Source: Brevundimonas sp. G8
GTDB taxonomy: Bacteria; Pseudomonadota; Alphaproteobacteria; Caulobacterales; Caulobacteraceae
Assembly: GCF_902506205.1 (NCBI RefSeq)
Contig: NZ_LR732816.1
Location: 1,993,604-2,057,603 of the forward strand
Direction of reading: 5' to 3'
DNA: 64,000 nucleotides
Part shown: positions 34,820 through 42,178 of the stretch, piece by piece
Layout of the letters: each line of letters starts with the position of its first letter
Position numbering within the stretch: position 1 is the stretch's first letter
Notes under the pieces: generated by a model
What the model was told of the DNA's origin: nothing
The model's database searches: none
Seen by the model: only the letters and a program-made list of their open reading frames with translations
Position numbers and translations under genes: made by a program

Positions 34820-34842
34820 CTCTGGACACTGTCAACCCAGAG
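34820..34842. promoter_or_regulatory. inverted repeat upstream of the PAS-RadC gene
   Basis: CTCTGG (34820-34825) and CCAGAG (34837-34842) flank an 11-base centre that includes TGTCAA, the reverse of the -35-like TTGACA (34835-34830) of the leftward promoter. It is a candidate operator overlapping the promoter of the PAS-RadC gene. Confidence 0.35.
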
Positions 34843-34898
34843 TATTGCCTCTATCCTAGGGCATAACGTAGAGTTGAGACTGCAACGAGGGCACGACC

Positions 34899-35309
34899 TC
34901 AGTCGGCGTCTTCACCGGCGAGGACCCGAACGAAGTCCAGAGCGAGTTTCTGCTTGCGGATCGACAGCTGGGGGACCAGTCGCGACAGTTCGATCGCGGA
35001 CCGGGTCGTCTTGGTCGTGTGCTCGAATGCGGCAGCCTGATCCTCGGCCACACCCCCTGCATCTTGCGCGAAATCCTCGAAGAAATGACTGATATCGACG
35101 GCCAGAAATCGGGAGATGTCCCAGAGTTTGGACGCGGATATTCGGTTCGTCCCCTTCTCGTACTTCTGCACCTGCTGGAAGGTCAGCCCTATGGCGCGAC
35201 CGAGGTCTGACTGGCTGAAGCCGCGGTGCAGGCGCAGCGCCGCGACTCGTCGACCGACGTGGCGATCGACCGGATGAGGTCCACCGACGGAGGGTTTGGT
35301 CGTCGTCAT
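34899..35309 (-). CDS. XRE-family helix-turn-helix regulator
   Basis: A 136-residue protein with an HTH at about 15-75 (VGRRVAALRLHRGFSQSDLGRAIGLTFQQVQKYEKGTNRIS) followed by a 60-residue helical tail (FEDFAQDAGG, IELSRLVPQLSIRKQKLALDFVRVL). It shares architecture with the island regulator at 30274 (FQQVQKYExGxNRIS), so the two may be related. The ATG at 35309 has an SD-like AGGAGC upstream. TAACCTAG occurs at 35350-35357, upstream of the start. It probably controls itself and nearby island genes. Confidence 0.87.
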   Translation of the reverse strand: MTTTKPSVGGPHPVDRHVGRRVAALRLHRGFSQSDLGRAIGLTFQQVQKYEKGTNRISASKLWDISRFLAVDISHFFEDFAQDAGGVAEDQAAAFEHTTKTTRSAIELSRLVPQLSIRKQKLALDFVRVLAGEDAD

Positions 35310-35413
35310 GCTGCTCCTAGCTTATAATTCGCCAAGCTGCGGGAAACCTTAACCTAGACTGTGGCGGCGCCATGTCCGGGCCTAAGTACACCTTCTTCTG
35401 AGGACGTCAGCGG

Positions 35414-35680
35414 ATGAACCGAGAAGACCTAATCGAGGCGTTGCAATCGTTTGAGCAGAGGCAGGTGCTCGAAGGCATTGAGCATCTGTATCTGTTCGGA
35501 TCGTTTGCACGTGGCCAAGCGACCTCCCGGTCCGACGTCGACATCGCTTTCGACGTAAGGCCCGAGTTTGAGTTGAAGTTCTCGCTGATCGACCAGTGAC
35601 GAATTCAGCGAGAAATCTCAGCATCATTGAACCGCAAGGTCGATTTTGTGGAGCGAGCCTATCTGCGCCCCCGCATCGGC
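35414..35680 (+). pseudogene. MNT-type minimal nucleotidyltransferase, interrupted by a stop codon
   Basis: The ATG at 35414 opens a MntA/MNT-like antitoxin frame with the active-site motif LFGSFARGQATSRSDVDIAFD (about residues 30-50). A TGA at 35597-35599 cuts it after LIDQ. The same frame continues after the stop with RIQREISASLNRKVDFVERAYLRPRI, which matches the normal C-terminal half of the family, so the gene looks inactivated by one nonsense change. In two-gene systems MNT proteins modify HEPN toxins; no HEPN gene is found next to it. A truncated 61-residue peptide might still be made. Confidence 0.75.
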
Positions 35681-35793
35681 GGCTCGCGACATGGTTTGCA
35701 TCTTTTGACCACTCGTTCAGATCCTCAGACCTCACGGTCCCACCTAGCTTACCGATCGCGCGAAAACGGCCGATGGCGGGCCACAATGCCGTC

Positions 35794-36756
35794 CTAGCGG
35801 ATCGATGGTTGTCTGCGTCGGCTATGATTGAGGGGAGCGTAGGATTGCACCCTTCTGGCTCTCACTTCCTTCTCAACAATTCGCTCCAACTCGTCGCGCT
35901 TGTGAAAACCGCGACCTAGCGACGATTTGAGATCGTAGGCCTCAAGGTGTCGCCACAGATGCCGGGGCATCACACCCAAACGCGCTGCGGCCTCTCTGGT
36001 GTTCATCCAGGCCTCGCTGAACTCCTCAACTTCACGTCGCCGGTATCTGGTCCGCTCTTCTGGAATTGGGAGGAGATGGCCCTTTTCGAGGAGATAGCTG
36101 ATCTCCACAGCTGAGCAGTTCAGGTACGACGCGGTCTCACCAGGCGAGAGCCAGTTGCGAGCGGAGCCTTTGTATTGGTTAGATTCAAAACCAAACCAAG
36201 GAGCTGACGAGGGGCCACCCATTATGATGGTGCGCGCTACCGCTGTGTATATTGCCAAGGTCGGCTCTCCGCCGAGCCCCACGTTGATGGGCCCGCCGGG
36301 GAGACTTCCATCAAGCCATGCGCCCAAAACCGGCCCCCAAGGCTTCTCTCGTCCGCCTACACCAAGGAATGCGTCTCGAAGTCGGCTCCAGCCTTCGGCG
36401 CCAAGGCGGTGCGGTACCCTGTCGAACCGGGTCAGGAATGGGTGCGCGGATTTGGCAGTGAGAAGTTTTCCGCCCTTCAAGATTTCAACTGCGGGGTCCA
36501 GACGGTCCTCGAGATGGTCTAGCGCGACAAGCTGTTCGACTGCGATTTCGGGCAGATCGGTCATCGACTGAAACCATCGATACGACACCGCCGAATCGCA
36601 GGCCGTCTGAAGTGAACGGATGTCGCCTTCGGCAAATAGACTGACTTCGTATCGTGCGCGCCGGGATCGGATTGGCGCGAGAAGTTTGGCTTCCACCAAC
36701 TGCTTGAGAGCACCCGGCGTGACGCCTAGCTCATATGCTGCGCCCTTTGAGCTCAT
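35794..36756 (-). CDS. protein with repeated helix-turn-helix modules (possible transposon targeting or regulatory protein)
   Basis: From ATG 36756 it has 320 residues (an earlier in-frame ATG at 36843 adds 29 residues with no coding character). Three excisionase/MerR-like HTH modules are visible. The first is at the N-terminus (KGAAYELGVTPGALKQLVEAKLLAPI). The others are at about 200-240 (SPGETASYLNCSAVEISYLLEKGHLLPI) and 250-290 (NTREAAARLGVMPRHLWRHLEAYDL). The middle region (60-190) is unassigned. This resembles the DNA-binding C-terminal part of TniQ/TnsD-like proteins, but no zinc-finger TniQ domain is present, so the assignment is weak. It lies nearest the right end of the island and is transcribed inward from it. 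Confidence 0.6.
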   Translation of the reverse strand: MSSKGAAYELGVTPGALKQLVEAKLLAPIRSRRARYEVSLFAEGDIRSLQTACDSAVSYRWFQSMTDLPEIAVEQLVALDHLEDRLDPAVEILKGGKLLTAKSAHPFLTRFDRVPHRLGAEGWSRLRDAFLGVGGREKPWGPVLGAWLDGSLPGGPINVGLGGEPTLAIYTAVARTIIMGGPSSAPWFGFESNQYKGSARNWLSPGETASYLNCSAVEISYLLEKGHLLPIPEERTRYRRREVEEFSEAWMNTREAAARLGVMPRHLWRHLEAYDLKSSLGRGFHKRDELERIVEKEVRARRVQSYAPLNHSRRRQPSIR

Positions 36757-37068
36757 TTCTCCCGATGTCTGCCGACTTCGACCGACATCGATGGTCGGAC
36801 GGTTGTGGACGCTCACATTGATGCAGGTCAGCTCCGCGCGCACGATCGGTACGTTCGAGTTATGAGCAATGCGTCGCAGGGCGAAATGAAACGCAGTTCG
36901 ATCGCCTGAATCATATCTGAAACACCGCTCAGCCGGCTATCAGCGCCCGTACGGTCTACTCGGCCTTGTCGCTGTTTCCCGACCTTTACGAGGAAGGCAA
37001 TATCCCGGAAGACTTCGCACTGCTCTCCGTGCGAGCCTAAACTCTACGAACTGAGTGGAACCGGATGC

Positions 37069-37108
37069 TGAGCCACCCTTAAGTGGTTTTGAGCCACTTC
37101 TAAGTGGT
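37069..37108. repeat. two tandem 19-bp units at the right end of the island
   Basis: Units TGAGCCACCCTTAAGTGGT (37069-37087) and TGAGCCACTTCTAAGTGGT (37090-37108) match at 17 of 19 positions and repeat every 21 bp, two helical turns. Each unit is itself a partial palindrome (CCACTT..AAGTGG). The outer unit lies 7 bases from the CCGACA end. The arrangement resembles transposase-binding site arrays. The gap 36844-37068 holds no gene I can support; only a 39-residue C-terminal-like fragment is open on the plus strand. Confidence 0.75.
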
Positions 37109-37116
37109 CCCGACAA
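37089..37116. repeat. right terminal inverted repeat of the island
   Basis: The 28-base sequence from TTGAGCCACTT to CCCGACAA is the inverted copy of 29912-29939 (24/28). The pentamer AGGAT (37116-37120) follows the CCGACA end, and the tRNA 3' terminus begins at 37121. Confidence 0.8.
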
Positions 37117-37120
37117 GGAT

Positions 37121-37196
37121 TGGTAGGCCCGGAGGGACTCGAACCCCCAACCAGACCGTTATGAGCGGTCGGCTCTAACCATTGAGCTACAGGCCC
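37121..37196 (-). tRNA. tRNA with anticodon CAT (tRNA-Ile2 or elongator tRNA-Met)
   Basis: A 76-base cloverleaf read on the minus strand. The acceptor GGGCCTG pairs with CGGGCCT, followed by A and an encoded CCA. The D-arm is GCTCAATGGTTAGAGC, the anticodon stem GACCG/CGGTC holds loop CTCATAA (anticodon CAT), and the T-arm carries GTTCGAGTC. It lacks initiator features (position 1 is G in a normal pair). The short 8-base D-loop resembles tRNA-Ile2 (CAU, lysidine-modified), but elongator Met cannot be excluded by eye. Its 3' end is adjacent to the island boundary. Confidence 0.92.
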
Positions 37197-37407
37197 CCAA
37201 GGCGCGCCTCGGCGGAAGGGGTCTCGCCTAGCAGGCGCGGGCGCGGCTTGCCAAGCGGGGGCGGGCAAGAAGGCGATCTTTCGGCGAATTCACGAAGATG
37301 AACGGAAACTGCCAAGCCTCACGGGCGTTCGTTCAGGCGAGCACGGCCAAGGTCGTTGCAACGGATCGGCGAACGCGCCGTCCTGGATCGCTTACGGAGA
37401 AGACCGC

Positions 37408-38199
37408 ATGACCCGCACACTGGCCGCCCCGATGAAAGCCGTGTCCTTCAAGACCCTGGCAATGGGTGGAGCCGTCGCCGCCGCCGCCTTCCTGGCCGCC
37501 GCCACGCCGCGCGCGATGGCCCAGACCGCTGAACCCTCGATGGGAGCCATGCACATGATGCAACCCGCGCCGTCCCTGAACCTGTCGGCCTATGGCGAGG
37601 TCAAGGCCGCGCCCGACATGGCCACCATCACCTTCGGCGTCCAGACCGAGGCGGTCACCGCTCAGGAAGCCATGCGCGACAACGCCACGCAGATGACGCG
37701 CGTCGTCGCCGCCCTGCGCCGCGCCGGCATCGCAGAGCGCGACATCCAGACCTCGGGCCTGAACCTGTCGGCGCAATATGACTATGTACAGAACGAACCA
37801 CCCAAGCTGCGCGGCTATCAGGCGGTCAACCGCGTGACGGTGGTCATCAACGACCTGACCAAGGTCGGCACGACGGCCGACGCCGTGGTCGCCGCCGGCG
37901 TCAACCAGATCGACGGCATCAGCTTCGGCCTGAAGGATCCGACGGCGGCCGAGAACCAGGCGCGCCAGCTGGCCGTGCGCAACCTGCAGGCCAAGGCCCA
38001 GCTGTACGCCCAGTCGCTGAACGTCCAGCTGTCGGGCATTCGCAACCTGACCGAAGGCGGCGGCTATACGCCCCAGCCGCCGATGCCGATGTTCGCCGCC
38101 CGCGCCATGTCGATGGACCGCGCCGAAAGCACCCCGGTCGCCGCCGGCGAACTGACGGTGCGGATCGACATCACGGGCGTCTACGACATCGCCCGCTGA
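37408..38199 (+). CDS. SIMPL (DUF541) domain periplasmic protein
   Basis: A 263-residue protein with a signal peptide (basic MTRTLAAPMKAVSFKTL, hydrophobic to about residue 36, cleavage after AMAQ) and one SIMPL domain (about 55-260). Landmarks are LNLSAYGEVKAAPDMATITFGV, the pairing segment VVAALRRAGIAERDIQTSGLNLSAQY and GYQAVNRVTVVINDLTKVG. Members form periplasmic oligomers of unclear, often stress-related, function (E. coli YggE type). It is monocistronic with a strong terminator 21 bases after the stop. Confidence 0.88.
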   Translation: MTRTLAAPMKAVSFKTLAMGGAVAAAAFLAAATPRAMAQTAEPSMGAMHMMQPAPSLNLSAYGEVKAAPDMATITFGVQTEAVTAQEAMRDNATQMTRVVAALRRAGIAERDIQTSGLNLSAQYDYVQNEPPKLRGYQAVNRVTVVINDLTKVGTTADAVVAAGVNQIDGISFGLKDPTAAENQARQLAVRNLQAKAQLYAQSLNVQLSGIRNLTEGGGYTPQPPMPMFAARAMSMDRAESTPVAAGELTVRIDITGVYDIAR

Positions 38200-38220
38200 T
38201 CTGATCGGCGGAAACGAAGA

Positions 38221-38249
38221 AAGGCCCGCCGGCGACGGCGGGCCTTTTT
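38221..38249 (+). terminator. rho-independent terminator after the SIMPL gene
   Basis: AAGGCCCGCCG (38221-38231) pairs with CGGCGGGCCTT (38236-38246) around a GCGA loop, followed by T to 38249. Confidence 0.88.
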
Positions 38250-38268
38250 GTTGTTCGGTGGGGCGCTG

Positions 38269-38320
38269 AGAGCCCCTCCACCGCTTCGCGGTCCCCCTCC
38301 CCACGAGGTGGGGAGGAGAC
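38269..38320. repeat. half copy of the GTCTCC palindromic repeat
   Basis: AGAGCCCCTCCACCGCTTCG onward to GGGGAGGAGAC closely matches the right half of the repeat at 26107-26253 and contains CCTCCCCA-CGAGG-TGGGGAGG. It sits 4 bases from the end of panD in the convergent gap. Confidence 0.7.
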
Positions 38321-38324
38321 GCGG

Positions 38325-38678
38325 CTAGGCGTGTTTGATCTCGTTGGCGTCGTCCAGCAGGACCACGTTCGGGTTCCACTGGCGGGCTTCTTCCTGGGGC
38401 ATCTGGCCATAGGTGACCACGATCACCTTGTCGTTCTTCTGGACGAGGCGGGCGGCGGCGCCGTTGACGCCGATCACGCGCGAGCCGCGCGGGGCCTCGA
38501 TGGCGTAGGTGGTGAAGCGCGCGCCATTGGTGATGTTCAGCACATCGACCTGTTCGTGCGGATAGATGCCCGCCGCGTCCAGCAGGTCCATGTCGATGGC
38601 GATCGATCCCTCATAGTCGAGATCGGCCTGGGTCACCGTCGCACGGTGCAGCTTGGACTTCATCAGGGTGACCAGCAT
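38325..38678 (-). CDS. panD: aspartate 1-decarboxylase
   Basis: Makes beta-alanine from aspartate for pantothenate/CoA synthesis, using a pyruvoyl group formed by self-cleavage. The 117-residue protein from ATG 38678 (SD GGAG 8 bases upstream) begins [21 protein letters not shown]. It places the cleavage site exactly at Gly24-Ser25 (DYEGSIAID), as in E. coli PanD, which supports this start over the open extension to 38846. VTYGQM and FTTYAI segments are typical. Divergent from sppA. Confidence 0.96.
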   Translation of the reverse strand: MLVTLMKSKLHRATVTQADLDYEGSIAIDMDLLDAAGIYPHEQVDVLNITNGARFTTYAIEAPRGSRVIGVNGAAARLVQKNDKVIVVTYGQMPQEEARQWNPNVVLLDDANEIKHA

Positions 38679-38902
38679 CGCCCGGTCTCCAAATATACGC
38701 GGGGCGCAGGCCCTCGCTCTCAGGACGCTCATATAGGGATTTCCGAGCCCCGCATCAATCGGGGCGCCGCGCCGCAGCAAACGGGTTGCGGGTGCGAACG
38801 GGCGGTTGCGGGCATATTGCGCGAGCTTCATTTGACGACGGCCCACGGCCCCCTATGCTGGCGCGGCCATTTCCGGCCTGCGAGCGCGCGTTTCCTAATC
38901 CG

Positions 38903-40681
38903 ATGAAGCAATTCTTCCTGACGGTCCTTGGTGTCTTCACCGGGTTGATCCTGTTCGTCGTCGTCATTCCCGTGGTGCTGCTGACCGTCGCCATCGCCTC
39001 GTCGTCCAAGCCGACGACGCCGGCGAACACGGTGCTGGAACTGGATCTGCGCGGCGGCATCAGCGACCAGCCGTCGTCCAATCCGTTCGCCGCCTTCGGC
39101 GGTTCGGGACTGGCCCTGACCCAGGTCGTGGACGGCCTGCATCAGGCCCAGGGCGACAAGAGCGTCAAGGCCCTGCTGATCCGCCTGCCGGAAAGCGGCA
39201 TGACGCCCGCGACCGCCGACGAACTGCGCCAGGCCATCCATCGCTTCCGCAACTCGGGCAAGCCGGTCATCGCCCACAGCCAGGGCTTCGCGCCGTCGGG
39301 CGCGGTGATGTCCACCTATATGGTCGGGGCCTCGGCGTCCGAACTGTGGATGCAGAACACAGCCGGCTTCCAGGCCACGGGCTTCTCGGCCGACAGCCTG
39401 TTCCTGGGGCGCGCCTTCGAGAAATACGGCGTCAAACCGAACTTCGAACAGCGCTACGAGTATAAGAACGCCGTCAACGAATACACCCAGAGCGACTATA
39501 CCGGCCCGCACCGCGAGGCGATGACCGCCTGGATGACGTCCATCTACGACAGCGCCCTGGCCAACGCCGCCAGGGATCGCAAGACCACGGCGCCGGCGCT
39601 GAAGACGATCATCGAGGCCGGTCCCTATTCGGCGCCGCAAGCCTTGGCCAACCGCCTGATCGACAAGGTTGGCCAGGTCGAAGAGGCCGAGATCGCCGTC
39701 AAGGCGCGCGCCGGCAAGGGCGCCGAGATCGTCGAGTTCGGCAAATACGCCAGCCAGCAGGGTGAGCGCACCGGCTCCGGCAAGAACGCCATCGCCATCG
39801 TCGGCGGGGAGGGGGCCATCGTCACCGGCCGCGGCGGCGGCGGAAGCTTCGGCGGCGGTTCCTCGATCCACTCCGACGACACGGCCGAGGCCATCTACGA
39901 CGCCATCGAGGACAAGAGCGTAAAGGCCATCGTCTTCCGCGTCTCGTCGCCCGGCGGCTCGCCCGAGGCCTCGGAACAGATCCTGGCCGCCGTGCGCGCG
40001 GCGCGCGCGGCGGGCAAGCCGGTGGTGGTGTCCATGGGCGCCTACGCCGCCTCGGGCGGTTACTGGGTCAGTTCGGAGGCCGACTGGATCGTGGCCCAGC
40101 CCTCGACCCTGACCGGCTCGATCGGCGTGTTCGGCGGCAAGTTCGTGCTGGCAGACGCGCTGGGCCGGTTCGGCGTCGACATGCGCGAGCTGACGGTGGG
40201 CGGCCCGTACGCCGACGCCTTTTCGCCGACGCAGGAGTTCACGCCGGAGCAGCGCGCGGCCTTCTCCGGCTCGATGGACCGGATCTACGACGACTTCATC
40301 GCCCGCGTCGCGACGGGCCGCAAACTGTCGCCCGACCGCGTGCGCGAAATCGCCAAGGGCCGCGTCTGGACCGGAGCCCAGGCCCTGCCTCTAGGCCTGG
40401 TCGATCAGCTGGGCGGCGTCACCGAGGCGGTGAACAAAGCCCGCGAACTGGCCAAGATCCCGTCCAGCGAGCCCGTCCGCTTCAAGCATTTCCCCAAGCA
40501 GCAGTCGCCGTTCGAGGCCCTGTCGGAAATGTTCGGCGTCCAGACTGAGGCGGCCAAGGCCCTGGTCATGCTGGGCGGCGTCATGGCCGATCCCCAGGCC
40601 CAGGCCGTGATGCGCCGTGTCGAAAGCGACCGGATGCGCGGCGAGGGCGCGGTGGTCCTGGCCGACCAGCCGATCTTCTGA
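38903..40681 (+). CDS. sppA: signal peptide peptidase SppA, long type
   Basis: A membrane-anchored serine protease that degrades cleaved signal peptides. The 592-residue protein starts MKQFFLTVLG with one membrane helix (about 5-30) and has two tandem peptidase S49 halves. The general-base lysine is K188 (YKNAVNEYT, N-terminal half) and the nucleophile is S384 (GAYAASGGYWVSS, C-terminal half), as in the E. coli tetramer. A Gly-rich loop (GRGGGGSFGGGS, about 309-320) separates the halves. The start at 38903 is chosen for the membrane anchor; an upstream in-frame extension to 38786 is implausible. Confidence 0.95.
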   Translation: MKQFFLTVLGVFTGLILFVVVIPVVLLTVAIASSSKPTTPANTVLELDLRGGISDQPSSNPFAAFGGSGLALTQVVDGLHQAQGDKSVKALLIRLPESGMTPATADELRQAIHRFRNSGKPVIAHSQGFAPSGAVMSTYMVGASASELWMQNTAGFQATGFSADSLFLGRAFEKYGVKPNFEQRYEYKNAVNEYTQSDYTGPHREAMTAWMTSIYDSALANAARDRKTTAPALKTIIEAGPYSAPQALANRLIDKVGQVEEAEIAVKARAGKGAEIVEFGKYASQQGERTGSGKNAIAIVGGEGAIVTGRGGGGSFGGGSSIHSDDTAEAIYDAIEDKSVKAIVFRVSSPGGSPEASEQILAAVRAARAAGKPVVVSMGAYAASGGYWVSSEADWIVAQPSTLTGSIGVFGGKFVLADALGRFGVDMRELTVGGPYADAFSPTQEFTPEQRAAFSGSMDRIYDDFIARVATGRKLSPDRVREIAKGRVWTGAQALPLGLVDQLGGVTEAVNKARELAKIPSSEPVRFKHFPKQQSPFEALSEMFGVQTEAAKALVMLGGVMADPQAQAVMRRVESDRMRGEGAVVLADQPIF

Positions 40682-40682
40682 A

Positions 40683-40716
40683 GGACCGCGCCGCACGCGA
40701 CCGTGCGTCGCGGTCC
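40683..40716 (+). terminator. hairpin after sppA, possible terminator
   Basis: GGACCGCG (40683-40690) pairs with CGCGGTCC (40709-40716), with an inner stem GCACG (40693-40697) and CGTGC (40702-40706). There is no T-run, so it may need Rho. Confidence 0.4.
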
Positions 40717-40786
40717 ATTGACCGCAGGCCCCGATGGACCGACATTGCATGTCAGGCGTTCCTCGGATCGCCTGAAAGGATGATCC

Positions 40787-41110
40787 ATGTTCCAGCCTGA
40801 ACGTCTCGCCACCATCGGTTTCACCGCGCGCCGCCGTCCCAACGGCCTCGTGGCCTCCGTCATGTGGGTCGCCGGCATGATCGCCGCCGTCTGCGCCATG
40901 GCCGTCGGTGCGGTGCTGGCCGTCGTCACTGCCGCAGCGGTGGCCGTGATCGCCCTGATCGCTGGCGTGCTGGTCTTCCTGGTCGGCCTGGTCATGCGGA
41001 CCCGTCGCAACACGACCCCGCGCCGCCGCAACGGCGATCCCGACCTGATCGAGGCGCACAAGGTGGACGGCGCCTGGGTCGCCTATGGCTGGGAACGCAA
41101 CGGCCGCTGA
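40787..41110 (+). CDS. small membrane protein, 107 residues
   Basis: ATG at 40787 with SD GAAAGGA. Residues 1-22 are basic, 23-70 form two adjacent hydrophobic helices (VMWVAGMIAAVCAMAVGAVLAVV and AVAVIALIAGVLVFLVGLVM), and the tail is basic then polar (RTRRNTTPRRRNGDPDLIEAHKVDGAWVAYGWERNG). It is likely an inner-membrane protein with both ends in the cytoplasm. It lies just upstream of the amidase gene, overlapping its alternative start. Function unknown. Confidence 0.72.
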   Translation: MFQPERLATIGFTARRRPNGLVASVMWVAGMIAAVCAMAVGAVLAVVTAAAVAVIALIAGVLVFLVGLVMRTRRNTTPRRRNGDPDLIEAHKVDGAWVAYGWERNGR

Positions 41111-41123
41111 GCCGGCGCTTCCC

Positions 41124-41885
41124 ATGATCGATTTCATTGACGCGCCTTCGCCCAACTTCGACGCGCGCCGTGCGCCGCCCGACATGCTGGTGCTGCACTA
41201 TACGGGCATGCAGACGGGCGAGGCCGCTTTAGCGCGTCTGCGCGACCCCGACGCCAAGGTCTCGGCCCACTATCTGGTCGAGGAAGACGGCCGCATCTTC
41301 CAGCTGGTCCCGGAGGAGCGCCGCGCCTGGCACGCCGGTCGCGGCGTCTGGCAGGGCGAGGACGACTGCAACGCCGCCTCCATCGGCATCGAGATAGTCA
41401 ATCCGGGCCACGAGTTCGGCTACCGCGCCTTTCCAGAGGCCCAGGTCGCGGCGCTCATCGCCCTGATCGACGACATCCGCAGTCGCTGGAGCATTCCAGA
41501 CAACCGCATCATCGCCCATTCCGACCTGGCGCCGGATCGCAAGACCGATCCCGGCGAACTCTTTCCCTGGAAGCAACTGGCCGAGGCCGGCCATGGCCTG
41601 TGGTTCGAACCGGCCCCCGAACGGATCCAGGCCCTGGGCGGCCTGCTGCAAAAGGGTGACCAGGGCATCGGCGCCATGGTCCTGCGCGCGGGCCTGCACC
41701 GTCTGGGCTATGGGCTGAAACCCGGCGGCGACTATGACGCCGAGACCGAAACCGCCGTCCGCGCCTTCCAGCGTCACTGGCGGCCGACCCGCGTCGACGC
41801 CGTCGCCGACGGCGAAACCCGCGCCCGCCTGGTCGGCCTGCTCCAACTCGCCAGCGCTGAGAGCGTCACGGGCGTGCTGAACTAG
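41124..41885 (+). CDS. AmpD-like N-acetylmuramoyl-L-alanine amidase with peptidoglycan-binding domain
   Basis: Cleaves the MurNAc/L-Ala amide bond. The 253-residue protein has an N-terminal amidase_2 domain (about 1-150) with zinc ligands H25 (VLHYTGMQ), H132 (IIAHSDLAP) and D142 (KTDPGELF), beginning PSPNFDARR as in AmpD/AmiD. A C-terminal PG_binding_1 domain (about 170-245, LRAGLHRLGYGL ... TETAVRAFQRHWRP) follows. No signal peptide is seen from 41124, nor from the alternative ATG at 41085, so a cytoplasmic recycling role like AmpD is likely. Confidence 0.9.
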   Translation: MIDFIDAPSPNFDARRAPPDMLVLHYTGMQTGEAALARLRDPDAKVSAHYLVEEDGRIFQLVPEERRAWHAGRGVWQGEDDCNAASIGIEIVNPGHEFGYRAFPEAQVAALIALIDDIRSRWSIPDNRIIAHSDLAPDRKTDPGELFPWKQLAEAGHGLWFEPAPERIQALGGLLQKGDQGIGAMVLRAGLHRLGYGLKPGGDYDAETETAVRAFQRHWRPTRVDAVADGETRARLVGLLQLASAESVTGVLN

Positions 41886-42178
41886 AGGTCCGCGCGGTCC
41901 TGGAAGGGGCCGAAGACTCTGATGATCGAAATGGTGCGGTGCCCATCGTCGATCCGATACAGGATGCGATGGCCCTCGACGGGGCGTTCTCGAACGCCTG
42001 ACGTTTGACTCTCGGGCCATCGGAACGGCGTGAACTGCAATTCGACGATGGCGCGCGTGATGCGGGCGGATCGCAAGCGCGCCTTCAGGCCGCTGCCGGG
42101 CTGATACAGCCAACGCCGTACCGCGAGCAGATCGACGCGCGCTCGAGCGGTAAAGATGACCTGATAAGGGCCGCTCAT
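41882..42178 (-). CDS. ParE/RelE-family toxin
   Basis: A 98-residue basic protein of the ParE/RelE fold (VIFTARARVDLLAVRRWLYQ, GVRERPVEGHRILYRIDDGHRTISIIRVFG). Its start follows directly on the antitoxin stop (TGAATG), giving the usual antitoxin-first operon. The toxin would target gyrase (ParE) or ribosome-bound mRNA (RelE); the sequence favours the ParE subgroup (VEGHRILYRI) but not decisively. The C-terminal end overlaps the convergent amidase gene by 4 bases. Confidence 0.85.
   Translation of the reverse strand: MSGPYQVIFTARARVDLLAVRRWLYQPGSGLKARLRSARITRAIVELQFTPFRWPESQTSGVRERPVEGHRILYRIDDGHRTISIIRVFGPFQDRADL

Larger units (their letters stand above)
29913..37115. mobile_element. 7.2-kb transposon-like island beside a tRNA gene, transposase absent
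   Basis: Bounded by TGTCGG...CCGACA ends within 28-bp inverted repeats (24/28 identical). The right end carries two 19-bp units at 21-bp spacing. The flanks are GGGAT (29908-29912) and AGGAT (37116-37120), a possible 5-bp target duplication with one change. The right flank directly touches base 76 of the tRNA at 37121. Contents are two XRE regulators, TadG/TadE, two small proteins, PAS-RadC, a broken MNT gene and a multi-HTH protein; GC is locally lower than in the surroundings. TG...CA ends with internal repeats and 5-bp duplications fit Tn7/Tn5053-type elements; IS21-type ends are the alternative. No DDE transposase or ATPase gene was seen. Confidence 0.65.

Noticed and set aside
36924..37040. 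Plus-strand fragment ending LYEEGNIPEDFALLSVRA
   Set aside because: It looks protein-like but has an upstream stop, no start and no identifiable family; at most a gene remnant inside the island end.
29913..37115. Integrase-type genomic island with attL/attR
   Set aside because: No integrase gene and no second copy of the tRNA 3' end was found on the left side; the paired inverted repeats fit a transposon better.
37044..37268. Small open frame containing GPVAQWLEP and GGSSPSGPT
   Set aside because: This is the usual false translation of a tRNA gene and its flank.
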